From assembly GCA_017889545.1 (NCBI GenBank), contig JAGFZV010000003.1, positions 124,001 through 188,000 of the forward strand: a stretch of 64,000 nucleotides of DNA. The letters are read 5' to 3'. A program made the position numbers and the translations under genes. Below the pieces are notes generated by a model. The model did not search any database. It worked only from the letters and a program-made list of their open reading frames with translations, and had not been told where the DNA came from. Positions within the stretch are counted from its first letter, which is position 1. Each line of letters starts with the position of its first letter. Shown here in pieces: positions 8,945 through 15,415 of the stretch. This DNA comes from Bacillota bacterium. Its GTDB lineage: Bacteria > Bacillota > Negativicutes > CTSoil-072.

Positions 8945-9622
8945 TGGAGCTTCTTTCCCATAATAGTAATAATAATAGCTGTGTTCCTTCTCTATTTCGA
9001 CCCGGTTCAAAATCACTCCGAGAATATTTCCATGGGCTTTGCGGATCAGATCCCGTGTCTTCTGCGCCATATCTGGGCGTACCATAACAGAATCCAGAAC
9101 GATCACTACTCCGTCAACCCGTGAGGCCAGTACGCAGGCATCGGTCACTGCCACGGCCGGAGGCACGTCAATCAGCAGAATATCGCATTCCTTCTGCAGC
9201 GTATCGAGTATTTCACTCATATGAGCAGACCCCAATAACTCGGATGGGTTGGGCGGTATCGGGCCGCTGGTCACGACCCGGAGATTCGCAATCTCTGTAT
9301 CCAGTAGCAGCTCCAGGATCGGAATATCCTCTACAATGCTGTTAGTCACTCCTCTGGACTTCAAATGAAAAATCTTATGCTGGGTGGGTTTCCGCAAATC
9401 GCAATCCAGCAAAATCACTTTCTTGCCGGCTTGGGCCATTGCCACTGCTGTATTGGCGATGACGGTGGACTTGCCTTCGCCCGGTCCGGCGCTGGTAAAC
9501 AAGATGGTATGCAAGCCGCCATCGATCTTGGAAAACTGAATATTCGTCCGCAGGGTGCGGAAGGCTTCGGCAATCGGCGACTTGGCTTGTTCATGGACAA
9601 TCAAACGGCGCTGTGCGCACAT
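8936..9622 (-). CDS. Polysaccharide BY-type tyrosine kinase (CpsD/YwqD-like)
   Basis: Start chosen at the ATG at 9622, preceded by GGGAGGAAATAGC, giving 228 aa; the upstream in-frame codons have no ribosome-binding site. Walker A 'GPGEGKST', Walker A' 'LLDCDLRKP' and Walker B 'DILLIDVPP' are all present, and the C-terminus carries a run of six tyrosines, the autophosphorylation cluster of bacterial tyrosine kinases. As in Firmicutes, the kinase is separate from its membrane activator, which is the Wzz-like protein encoded just upstream (20-base gap to the chosen start). It controls chain polymerisation and export; the phosphatase encoded at 12205-12996 is its expected counterpart. Confidence 0.93.
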   Translation of the reverse strand: MCAQRRLIVHEQAKSPIAEAFRTLRTNIQFSKIDGGLHTILFTSAGPGEGKSTVIANTAVAMAQAGKKVILLDCDLRKPTQHKIFHLKSRGVTNSIVEDIPILELLLDTEIANLRVVTSGPIPPNPSELLGSAHMSEILDTLQKECDILLIDVPPAVAVTDACVLASRVDGVVIVLDSVMVRPDMAQKTRDLIRKAHGNILGVILNRVEIEKEHSYYYYYYGKEAPKR

Positions 9623-9641
9623 GCTATTTCCTCCCTTTCCC

Positions 9642-11111
9642 TTAACTATCGTGGTGGTGGCGCCGGTCATCGCTACGGGCCATGAGCCGCTTCAGCTTGT
9701 CGAATGCACCGCCTTCCGGTTCACGGGTATCGCTGTCAAAATCCGGGATCGATCCCAGCACCGGCAGATCCAAATACTGCTGCACATCCTCCGGCGTGCG
9801 GATCGTCCGGTTCATATATTCCAATGCAAAGGCTGTGCCGGTTCCGGCAAACAAGCCTAATACGGCGGCAATCAATACATTCATGGTTTTGCGCGGCTTA
9901 ATCGGCGAATCCGGTGCAATCGCCACGTCAATGACCTGCACATCTGTCGGCTGCATGACTTCATTGATCCGCGCCTCTTCATGCCGTTTGGCCAGCATGA
10001 CGTAGATCTCGCGGGCTACCGTCGCATCCCGCAGGACGCGGGCCAAGCCCTGCTCTTTGGCCGGCAGTTGGGTCAGCATTTGCTCGCTCTCGCTCATGAC
10101 CCGACCGATAGCCGATTGTCTGGCGCTGAAGGCAGCAAGCTCCACTTCCGACTGGATCTTGCCCTGCAAAATCCCTTGGTGGATCGGATTCGTTGACGGC
10201 GCTTCCGCATTGATCACCCGGGCAATTTCCGTCGCCAGCTTCGAACGCAGTTCGTCAATGGCCGCGCGGGTAGAGATGATTTCCGGGTGCTTCTCGGTAT
10301 AGTTGGATTGTAAGGTAATGAGCTTTACTTCCTGTTCGGAAAGGTTGGCTTTATATTGTTGGATCAACGGGCTGTACGCAATGAAGCCCGGTTTTTCTTT
10401 GGCCAGCTGCTGATCAGCACTGTACACCCTAGCTTGTGACGCGGCAATGGCGACGCGATTCTCAGCCGACATTGTATCAATGGCAGACAGGCGCGTTACC
10501 AGAGCCTTCATCTCATCATCCGGCGAAACAATCTTTTCATTGCGTTTGTATTCTTCCAGTTTGGTTTCGGCCTGCTCCACTTCTTTCTTGGATTCCTTAA
10601 GCCGTTGGCCGATAAATTCCCGCACCAGCGTCTGTTCGGACCGGACCAGGAAGGTCATCCGGTCGCTGAACGTCTGAACGAGCACATTAGCAATTTCGCT
10701 GGCTTCTTCCGGCGATCCCGCCTGGACTTTCACTTTCAGAATCTCCGTATCTTTGACTGGCTGAGTCGTAATCCGAGTGACAAATCCTGCGTAGCTTGGC
10801 GGTTTCGGCTTGTCCGCCTGGGTCTTATTGATTACTTCCTGCACCACGGTCCGACTTTTCAAGATCTCCGCATAGGTGGACATCAGCTGCTTGGCGTTGG
10901 CCGGACTGCCCGGCAGATCGCCCAGCATGGAATTGGCCAGACTTTTCGGCTGTTTCACCCGCAGGTTGGTCTCCGCTTCATAGGTTGGCGATAACAAAAG
11001 GCTGATGATCGCGGCAGCCACTGTGCATGCCAAAAAAATGCCCAAAATGAGACGGCGGCGTTTTTTGATTACTTTGAGTATATCCTTAAGGTCGATTGTT
11101 GTTTCGTCCAC
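9642..11111 (-). CDS. Wzz/GumC-type polysaccharide co-polymerase (kinase activator)
   Basis: 489 aa, GTG start with GGAGGGAATTCA immediately upstream. A membrane helix at about 20-42 and a second at about 405-428 flank a long periplasmic, coiled-coil-rich region, the Wzz/PCP layout. The N-terminal part 'YEAETNLRV' and the C-terminal 'PTDVQVIDVAIAPDSPIKPRK' just before the second helix are family signatures. It sets chain length and, through its cytoplasmic C-terminus, activates the BY-kinase encoded next. The long coiled coil fits the GumC/PCP-2a class used with Wza-type exporters. Confidence 0.92.
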   Translation of the reverse strand: MDETTIDLKDILKVIKKRRRLILGIFLACTVAAAIISLLLSPTYEAETNLRVKQPKSLANSMLGDLPGSPANAKQLMSTYAEILKSRTVVQEVINKTQADKPKPPSYAGFVTRITTQPVKDTEILKVKVQAGSPEEASEIANVLVQTFSDRMTFLVRSEQTLVREFIGQRLKESKKEVEQAETKLEEYKRNEKIVSPDDEMKALVTRLSAIDTMSAENRVAIAASQARVYSADQQLAKEKPGFIAYSPLIQQYKANLSEQEVKLITLQSNYTEKHPEIISTRAAIDELRSKLATEIARVINAEAPSTNPIHQGILQGKIQSEVELAAFSARQSAIGRVMSESEQMLTQLPAKEQGLARVLRDATVAREIYVMLAKRHEEARINEVMQPTDVQVIDVAIAPDSPIKPRKTMNVLIAAVLGLFAGTGTAFALEYMNRTIRTPEDVQQYLDLPVLGSIPDFDSDTREPEGGAFDKLKRLMARSDDRRHHHDS

Positions 11112-11166
11112 TGAATTCCCTCCGGATTAAAATTTAACGGGGTCGTGTTGCGCGTTTTTCAGGATA

Positions 11167-11847
11167 TTAATCATTGCCGATATCATTGAGATAGTAGGCA
11201 GCGGAGATGAATGGCATGATATCGCGCGCAAAATCGATGCGGCCGTTATCCGCCAGATATACCACATCGCCGTCTGACAGGAGGACATTCTGGCTCAAAT
11301 CGCCTTTTTTCAAAATTGAGTCATAGTTGGCTTTGATAGGCGCATTGCTCTGGCCGCGCCGGATAATAAAGACTTTTTTCTTGGCGGCGTTTTTCGTGTG
11401 GCCGCCGGCAATCCCGATGGCATCGAGCAGATTGTGCTGGCGCTCGATTTCATACAGGCCCGGACGGACCACTTCGCCGAGCACATACACACGGGTCGTA
11501 TGGAATTTCAAGACGTTGACCGTCACCTTCGGATTGTGGATGTATTCGCTCACACCCCTAGTGATGGCATCGGTCAAGGCCGGTACAGTCAGGCCGCCCG
11601 CGACAATTTCACCGACCAGCGGAAAAGACAGCTTGCCGTCCGGACGAACCACGATGCCGTTAGCGTTTTGGGGCTTGAATTCCTCAAAACCCCAGACTTC
11701 CACGTTCAGGATGTCGCCCGGCGCCAGCGTATACTCTCCGCCGGCAGTTTGGACGGCCGGCAATGGCGCAGGCTGGGCCTGAACAACCCCACCGGCTGCC
11801 AGAATAGTGAACAGTGTAAAAATAAGAGCTAGGATTCTTTTTTTCAT
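11167..11847 (-). CDS. Wza-like polysaccharide export protein (Poly_export/SLBB)
   Basis: 226 aa. Residues 1-24 form a signal peptide ending near VQAQ. 'YTLAPGDILNVEVWG' opens the Poly_export domain; 'VYVLGEVVRPGLYEI' and 'LLDAIGIAGGHTKNA' form an SLBB domain. There is no lipobox Cys and no clear C-terminal helix, so it is shorter than Wza (about 380 aa), as in many Negativicutes. It forms or contacts the outer-membrane channel, which implies a diderm envelope. Preceded by its own promoter, a roughly 235-nt structured leader and a terminator (11902-11929), so its expression is probably regulated separately from the phosphatase gene. Confidence 0.9.
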   Translation of the reverse strand: MKKRILALIFTLFTILAAGGVVQAQPAPLPAVQTAGGEYTLAPGDILNVEVWGFEEFKPQNANGIVVRPDGKLSFPLVGEIVAGGLTVPALTDAITRGVSEYIHNPKVTVNVLKFHTTRVYVLGEVVRPGLYEIERQHNLLDAIGIAGGHTKNAAKKKVFIIRRGQSNAPIKANYDSILKKGDLSQNVLLSDGDVVYLADNGRIDFARDIMPFISAAYYLNDIGND

Positions 11848-11901
11848 TAAGCAGCCTCCTGTGAATCGTATCCATTAATTCCTCTATTTGCTATATAGAA
11901 A

Positions 11902-11929
11902 AGCAAAAACCGCCCCATAAAGAGCGGCA
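11902..11929 (-). terminator. Rho-independent terminator in the leader of the export gene
   Basis: On the minus strand a CCGCTC/GGGCGG stem with a 5-nt loop is followed by TTTTTGCTTTT. It lies 55 bases upstream of the export gene start, so it can act as an attenuator as well as ending the phosphatase transcript. Confidence 0.75.
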
Positions 11930-12082
11930 AAAAAATTCAAACAGACGTGCATTGCATCGATTCAATTGGTTATGGTCCTTGCAAAATACAGTTCCCACAA
12001 ACAACATCAAGGCTTCCGTGCCACCCGCTTACAACCACTCCGGAATCAAAGCAACGATGCTGGTGCATAAATTGCTTCAACA
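11930..12082 (-). promoter_or_regulatory. Structured 5' leader of the export gene, unassigned regulatory RNA
   Basis: From the predicted transcription start near 12082 the RNA first forms a hairpin (AAGCAA...TTGCTT with inner ATGC/GCAT), then a TTCCG/CGGAA-closed stem enclosing a G-rich segment with GCGGGTGGCACGG, then runs into the terminator at 11902. A structured leader plus terminator is the layout of an attenuator or riboswitch. The GGGTGGCAC string recalls the T-box antiterminator, but there is no room or sequence for a T-box stem I. It is not a second c-di-GMP-I aptamer. Class unknown. Confidence 0.45.
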
Positions 12083-12088
12083 TTGTAT

Positions 12089-12117
12089 ATTGTATGTCTT
12101 TTCATACACATTGTAAA
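12089..12117 (-). promoter_or_regulatory. Sigma-A-type promoter for the export/Wzz/kinase genes
   Basis: TTTACA (12112-12117), a 17-base spacer and TACAAT (12089-12094) on the minus strand, in the gap after the phosphatase gene. Predicted start of transcription near 12082. Confidence 0.65.
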
Positions 12118-12204
12118 GGGATTTGCCCATAAAGTTCCTGAAAAAGAAATTTACAGATTGTTTTGAAATTGCTGTTATTTTTCAAGCAGTTGGCAATCTG
12201 GGTT

Positions 12205-12996
12205 TTAGCCCCATATTCGTTTCTTGATATTGCGCAGAAAACTGCGGCGCGGGGATTGGATTTGCTCCGGTACGGTGATGTCCAGTCTGCGCCCTTGCAG
12301 GATGGTCTTGGGGTTGACGATGAGGATTTGGTGCGCCCGTTCCGCACCAACCAGTTCGGTGATGCGCTGCGCGGCCCGGTCGAGTTTGGGCCGCCGGAAG
12401 TTGAGGCCGTGTCCGTCGGAGCCGACGACATGAACCAGATTGTTGGACAGCAGCAGCTCTGCCGCCGCCTTAGTTTTTTCGCCCATCCGGCCGGTCAGGC
12501 TGGGGGCGTTCATCTGCACCAATGTTCCTTTGCGGACCCATTCGAGCAGGAGTTCCGGTTTGCGGGCGATTTCCGGGTGGCGTTCGGCATGGGCGATGAT
12601 CGGGGTAATGCCGCGCGTCTGCAAGACAAATAAAAATTCGTCGATGAACGGGGGAACGTGGGTCGCCGGCAACTCGACCAGAGCATACTTGCCTCCATTC
12701 AGGCAATAGGGTCCCGGGCCTTTCAGCCGCTCCAGGTTGTCGTAATGGATGGCAATTTCCGCGCCGGGGTACAAGGTGAGCGGAATATTGTGCTCCTGCG
12801 CTGCGGCTTGCAGACGATGACAGGCGGCGACAATGCGCTCCCAGTCCGGCAGCCACTCCCCTTCAATAACATGGGGCGTCAGGGCGATATTCTTGGTGCC
12901 GTGCTCCGCCGCCATGCGGAGCATCAGCAAAGAGGTTTCCAGATCCTTGGCGCCGTCGTCAATTCCCGGCAGGATATGCGTATGAAGGTCAAACAT
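12205..12996 (-). CDS. CpsB/YwqE-type PHP tyrosine-protein phosphatase
   Basis: Start at the ATG at 12996 (AAAGGA 8 bases upstream), giving 263 aa; nine further in-frame codons upstream lack a ribosome-binding site. The N-terminal 'DLHTHILPGIDDGA' carries the HxH metal-binding motif of the PHP fold; further His residues appear in 'LTPHV', 'AHAERHPEIA' and 'SDGHGLNFRRP'. This metal-dependent family dephosphorylates the tyrosine cluster of the BY-kinase and so regulates polysaccharide production. It is the first gene behind the c-di-GMP riboswitch, so the second messenger would act on the phosphatase directly and on downstream genes by read-through. Confidence 0.9.
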   Translation of the reverse strand: MFDLHTHILPGIDDGAKDLETSLLMLRMAAEHGTKNIALTPHVIEGEWLPDWERIVAACHRLQAAAQEHNIPLTLYPGAEIAIHYDNLERLKGPGPYCLNGGKYALVELPATHVPPFIDEFLFVLQTRGITPIIAHAERHPEIARKPELLLEWVRKGTLVQMNAPSLTGRMGEKTKAAAELLLSNNLVHVVGSDGHGLNFRRPKLDRAAQRITELVGAERAHQILIVNPKTILQGRRLDITVPEQIQSPRRSFLRNIKKRIWG

Positions 12997-13035
12997 GCTC
13001 CCATTCCTTTCTGAACGCTGCAAAAATATTACAGA

Positions 13036-13063
13036 AAAATAAAAGCCAGGCTATTCACCTGGC
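13036..13063 (-). terminator. Riboswitch-linked Rho-independent terminator
   Basis: Stem GCCAGG/CCTGGC with a 7-nt loop (13045-13063), followed on the minus strand by TTTTATTTT. It sits between the c-di-GMP aptamer and the phosphatase start, as the expression platform of a transcriptional riboswitch. Confidence 0.85.
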
Positions 13064-13089
13064 AACGCAATAATACCAACAACAAAAGG

Positions 13090-13175
13090 GTGTGCGGCCT
13101 GGCGATCATAGGCACGTGCCGTTAGACCCATAGCTTTGCGCCTCTATCTTTCAATAGATTTGCCAAACGTCAATA
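13090..13175 (-). promoter_or_regulatory. Cyclic di-GMP-I (GEMM) riboswitch aptamer
   Basis: Read on the minus strand: a GGCAAA entry, a hairpin of TCTAT/ATAGA capped by a GAAA tetraloop, then GGCGCAAAGC, TATGGGTC, TAA and a second helix ending in GATCGCCAGGCC. This order, including the tetraloop and the invariant CGCAAAGC segment, matches the c-di-GMP-I class. It lies about 30 nt after the predicted transcription start and is followed by a terminator, so binding is expected to switch transcription of the polysaccharide genes. Whether the ligand turns expression on or off cannot be read with certainty. Confidence 0.9.
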
Positions 13176-13210
13176 TGAAATTATTGTAAAACCCCAAAAC
13201 TCTCGTTACC

Positions 13211-13239
13211 ATCTTATCGCCACTTTTTTTGGGAGTCAA
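13211..13239 (-). promoter_or_regulatory. Sigma-A-type promoter of the polysaccharide operon
   Basis: TTGACT (13234-13239), 17-base spacer, TAAGAT (13211-13216) on the minus strand. Predicted start near 13204, just ahead of the c-di-GMP aptamer. Confidence 0.75.
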
Positions 13240-13353
13240 GCTATTTGTTCAACATAGGTCAAAATCTTCAAACATCAATATCGTTATGCTTTCCGGCTCT
13301 CTTATTTCGCCAGAAGTACTTTTATTTCCTGCCGGTTAACAAAAAAATAACAT

Positions 13354-13395
13354 ATTAGTTCTGGTCAACAGAACCATCACGTTGACCACTCTAAT
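13354..13395. repeat. Interrupted palindrome, unexplained
   Basis: ATTAG...TGGTCAAC and GTTGACCA...CTAAT are perfect complements (8 bp plus 5 bp) around an 11-bp centre. It lies in the non-coding stretch between the operon promoter and decayed genes, near the presumed left end of the integrated element. It could be an operator, a recombination site or a terminator remnant; there is no T-tract. Confidence 0.6.
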
Positions 13396-13452
13396 ATAAC
13401 TGCCATTTCGAATTCTGTAAGTACACAACTATCCTAATTTTCATATGAATTT

Positions 13453-13659
13453 TTATTCCCATTCAACACTTGCCTGGACCGCTTTGAATAACAGACGTCG
13501 ATATTCTTTGAATTCCGATGATGCAAAATAATTCATATTGTGAGGATTCGCTTTCTCATGAGCAACCTTTAAAATTTCATATCGTTCCCGTTCTTACGGC
13601 GTCAAAACATCCGTTTCGCCTTGCTCCGTCTCTGCTATAAGCTGTTCAATTTTGGTCAT
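13453..13659 (-). pseudogene. Small hypothetical ORF broken by an in-frame stop
   Basis: An ATG at 13659 opens a frame of 21 codons, then TAA, then 46 more sense codons in the same frame to a TAA at 13453. The two parts read as one hydrophilic protein of about 68 residues (MTKIEQLIAETEQG... and ...YFASSEFKEYRRLLF...). Either a nonsense mutation inactivated the gene or only a 21-residue peptide is made. I do not recognise the family. It follows directly on the decayed polymerase region. Confidence 0.5.
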
Positions 13660-13681
13660 TCAGTTTTTGAAATTCATTTCC

Positions 13682-13777
13682 TCACCCCCTCCGTTTTTCT
13701 TTCTCATTGATAACAGCCTCAATTTTTTCCAATCTTGCTGCTAGATCATCAAGCTCGACTGCAATCCGGCGGTAAAC
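13682..13777 (-). pseudogene. C-terminal remnant of an unrecognised protein
   Basis: A 31-codon tail (…VELDDLAARLEKIE…EKEKRRG, then TGA) with heptad-like spacing is readable in a frame different from the polymerase fragment that it overlaps. It ends just before the ribosome-binding site of the small ORF at 13659. No start is visible. It looks like the 3' end of a gene whose front was lost when it was joined to the truncated polymerase. Confidence 0.4.
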
Positions 13778-13994
13778 AGATTAACTTGGGACATTTTTGT
13801 TTTGCCTGCCAGATGGCTTCACCGGTTTTTACGTCAAACTGCTTGGCCAACTGATTTTTAGCCAATATAATGCCATGTCGTGCTTCTACATCGCCAGTTA
13901 CAGCCACGTGAAAACCGCGTAATTCGGGATGATACAAGCATTCAACGCTAGCATAAATATTATTCAAATCGACGTGTAGGATCGTTCTCGTCAT
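13749..13994 (-). pseudogene. Y-family DNA polymerase (DinB/UmuC-like), N-terminal stub
   Basis: An ATG at 13994 leads into 81 residues that are clearly the start of a Y-family polymerase: 'ILHVDLNNIYASVE' (the catalytic Asp of the DxNxFYASVE-type motif), 'VAVTGDVEARHGIILAKN' and 'GEAIWQAKQKCP'. Full-length members run to about 400 residues; here the frame stops right after 'LICLPPDC'. The palm catalytic DE pair and little-finger domain are missing, so it is inactive. A LexA-type box lies 17 bp upstream, showing the ancestral gene was damage-inducible. Confidence 0.85.
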
Positions 13995-14010
13995 CAAATC
14001 ACTGCCAATT

Positions 14011-14024
14011 TGAACATTTGTTCG
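14011..14024 (-). promoter_or_regulatory. LexA (SOS) box
   Basis: CGAACAAATGTTCA on the minus strand fits the Gram-positive LexA consensus CGAACNNNNGTTCG with one mismatch. A TATAAT hexamer lies immediately upstream of it. It controls the polymerase stub. Confidence 0.75.
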
Positions 14025-14213
14025 TATTATGATTATACGCTTTTGTTTTCATGACGGCAAGATAACTCATATAAAAAATAACATCCTATGGTTGATGCCA
14101 CAGATGCTATAAATTGTTTTACCATATTTCTTTATAACTTATTTTATCGGATTTCTTTTTACTGATCGGATCAAACATAACACTTGCCGAAAGGCAGAAA
14201 GTATAAACAAATT

Positions 14214-14507
14214 TTAGCAGCTTCGTTTACAATATTCTTTAATAAATATCCTCCTCCGTTCATCGAGCATTGCCTTTAAACTACCCCACTCCTCATTCTG
14301 TGCCAAATCAGACTCATTAATTTCTCGCAATCGTATCCTATACAATTTTCTTATCAGTTCGATTGCAATAGGATCCGCTTTGACGAAGGCTTCAATACAT
14401 TTTTCCATTTCCTTTTCATATTTTTTTGCTTCCGCAGCATTTTTCAATTCTCTCAACTGTTGAATTTTTTCCGACAATGCGTTGATCCTTAATTTTGCGT
14501 TCTTCAT
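14214..14507 (-). CDS. Small charged hypothetical protein, coiled-coil-like
   Basis: 97 aa, ATG at 14507 with a strong GGAGGAGG 9 bases upstream. Rich in Lys, Glu and Arg with alternating hydrophobics over residues 1-60, so mostly helical and possibly a coiled coil. No family recognised. Its first 92 bases overlap the end of the TerS-like gene in another frame, which is unusually long; either both are translated or the TerS-like frame has been extended by a frameshift. It is the last gene of the element's leftward transcription unit, a position often held by packaging or cargo genes. Confidence 0.55.
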   Translation of the reverse strand: MKNAKLRINALSEKIQQLRELKNAAEAKKYEKEMEKCIEAFVKADPIAIELIRKLYRIRLREINESDLAQNEEWGSLKAMLDERRRIFIKEYCKRSC

Positions 14508-14892
14508 TCAGAAAAACCTCCTCCATGATTTTTTCCAACTCTGCCATTCGGTATTCCAAGTCTTCCGTTTCGTGAGATTTGAAAGCTAATTCCAATATAC
14601 TTTTTGCTGCACTCACCCGGCTTGACGCTGGATTTTCTTCAGAGCAGGCAATGTCCTTTAATGTCAGTGCCGCGGAACTGGCCGCGGCGTGAATTTGCGC
14701 CACAGCCTGTCCTAACGCTGCCGACTTTACCTTTCTATACCGTTGCTGGAACGATTCATTTTGCAACCACCGCCAGAGCGTCGACTCACTTATCCCTGTT
14801 TGCTTTGCTGCCTCGGCAATATTAGGAGCCATCAACAATGCCACAATGGCAACTTCCTGTTTGCGAGTAAATTTTTCGCCATGACCTTTCAT
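14416..14892 (-). CDS. HTH protein of the phBC6A51 / terminase small subunit-like type
   Basis: 158 aa, ATG start at 14892. Residues 8-50 form a helix-turn-helix: 'FTRKQEVAIVALLMAPNIAEAAKQTGISESTLWRWLQ', followed by 'FQQRYRKVKSAALGQAVAQIHAAASSA', 'PASSRVSAAKSILELAF' and a C-terminal 'LEYRMAELEKIMEE' helix. This is the layout of the phBC6A51 HTH family found in prophages and mobile islands, often annotated as terminase small subunit-like. In a satellite, a TerS-type protein redirects packaging; here that role is inferred from fold type and position only. The last 30 residues overlap the next gene and look unconserved. Confidence 0.7.
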   Translation of the reverse strand: MKGHGEKFTRKQEVAIVALLMAPNIAEAAKQTGISESTLWRWLQNESFQQRYRKVKSAALGQAVAQIHAAASSAALTLKDIACSEENPASSRVSAAKSILELAFKSHETEDLEYRMAELEKIMEEVFLNEERKIKDQRIVGKNSTVERIEKCCGSKKI

Positions 14893-14991
14893 CTGTATTC
14901 ACCTGCCATCATCGAATTAAGCGGAATATCTCACATTCCGCATTCATCACTGTTTTTCGCGCTACCTGCATTTTGGCGCTTGGATTGGGAA

Positions 14992-15096
14992 CTAAATCTT
15001 ACATTTCGGACAGAATATCCGTGCGTTCGGCACCGTGTAAATTTGACGACCGCATCCCGGACAAGTGTACAACAATAGCCTTTTTTGTTGATCCAT
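14992..15096 (-). CDS. 34-residue zinc-ribbon protein
   Basis: An ATG at 15096 preceded by GGAGGAAGAAAGG opens a 34-codon frame. The product holds two CxxC pairs, TCPGCG and FCPKCK, 14 residues apart, a complete minimal zinc ribbon with almost nothing else. The strong ribosome-binding site and the intact knuckle pattern argue it is real despite its size. It lies between the primase and the TerS-like gene on the same strand. Such micro-ribbons occur in phages and islands and usually mediate nucleic-acid or protein contact; its role here is unknown. Confidence 0.7.
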   Translation of the reverse strand: MDQQKRLLLYTCPGCGRQIYTVPNARIFCPKCKI

Positions 15097-15295
15097 CCTT
15101 TCTTCCTCCGATCATTGATGAATGTCTCTCTGTATGCACTTTTGGCACACGCAATAATAATATAGGGTGTAACAAGAGGTCTACAAGCTATGCATAATCC
15201 TTTAACCCTTTGCTTTTTATGACAACTTGCAATACCACTTTTCATTTAGATACCTCTTATAGAAAACGCAGCACACTACCTACCAGCCCACGACT

Positions 15296-15408
15296 GGGAA
15301 CAACGGGAACAGCCCACAGAAATGCCTATATTTATATGTATTTTTCGTTCCCATTTCGGTTTTTGAACGGGAACAAAAACAAAACAATGGGAACAAAAAC
15401 GGGAACAA
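15296..15408. repeat. GGGAAC repeats after the primase, candidate replication origin
   Basis: Five direct GGGAAC cores (15296, 15305, 15369, 15389, 15401) and one inverted core (15347) fall within 113 bp, several followed by AAAAAC or AACAA. The minus-strand form TTGTTCCCGTTTTTGTTCCCATT (written here in parts: TTGTTCCCG, TTTTTG, TTCCCATT) recurs with three mismatches at 19710-19732. Iterons directly 3' of the primase/replicase gene match the origin position of SaPI-type islands. The 15097-15295 stretch holds no other recognised feature. Confidence 0.6.
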
Positions 15409-15415
15409 CTGCTTT

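Noticed and set aside
11930-12082. T-box leader before the export gene (GGGTGGCAC string)
   Set aside because: Only the short string agrees. The leader is too short for stem I and no specifier loop or AGTA/GNTG elements were found, and the downstream gene is not amino-acid related.
12163-12633. Plus-strand ORF opposite the CpsB gene
   Set aside because: A shadow frame; the minus-strand product has clear PHP motifs.
13200-14213. Copy of the tRNA-Ala 3' end as attachment site
   Set aside because: Scanning the plus strand for the tRNA 3' segment (TGGTGGAGATAAGCGGG) found no second copy in this region, so no att site is claimed.
14931-15245. 104-codon minus-strand ORF
   Set aside because: No ribosome-binding site or recognisable fold, and it overlaps the better-supported zinc-ribbon gene in another frame.
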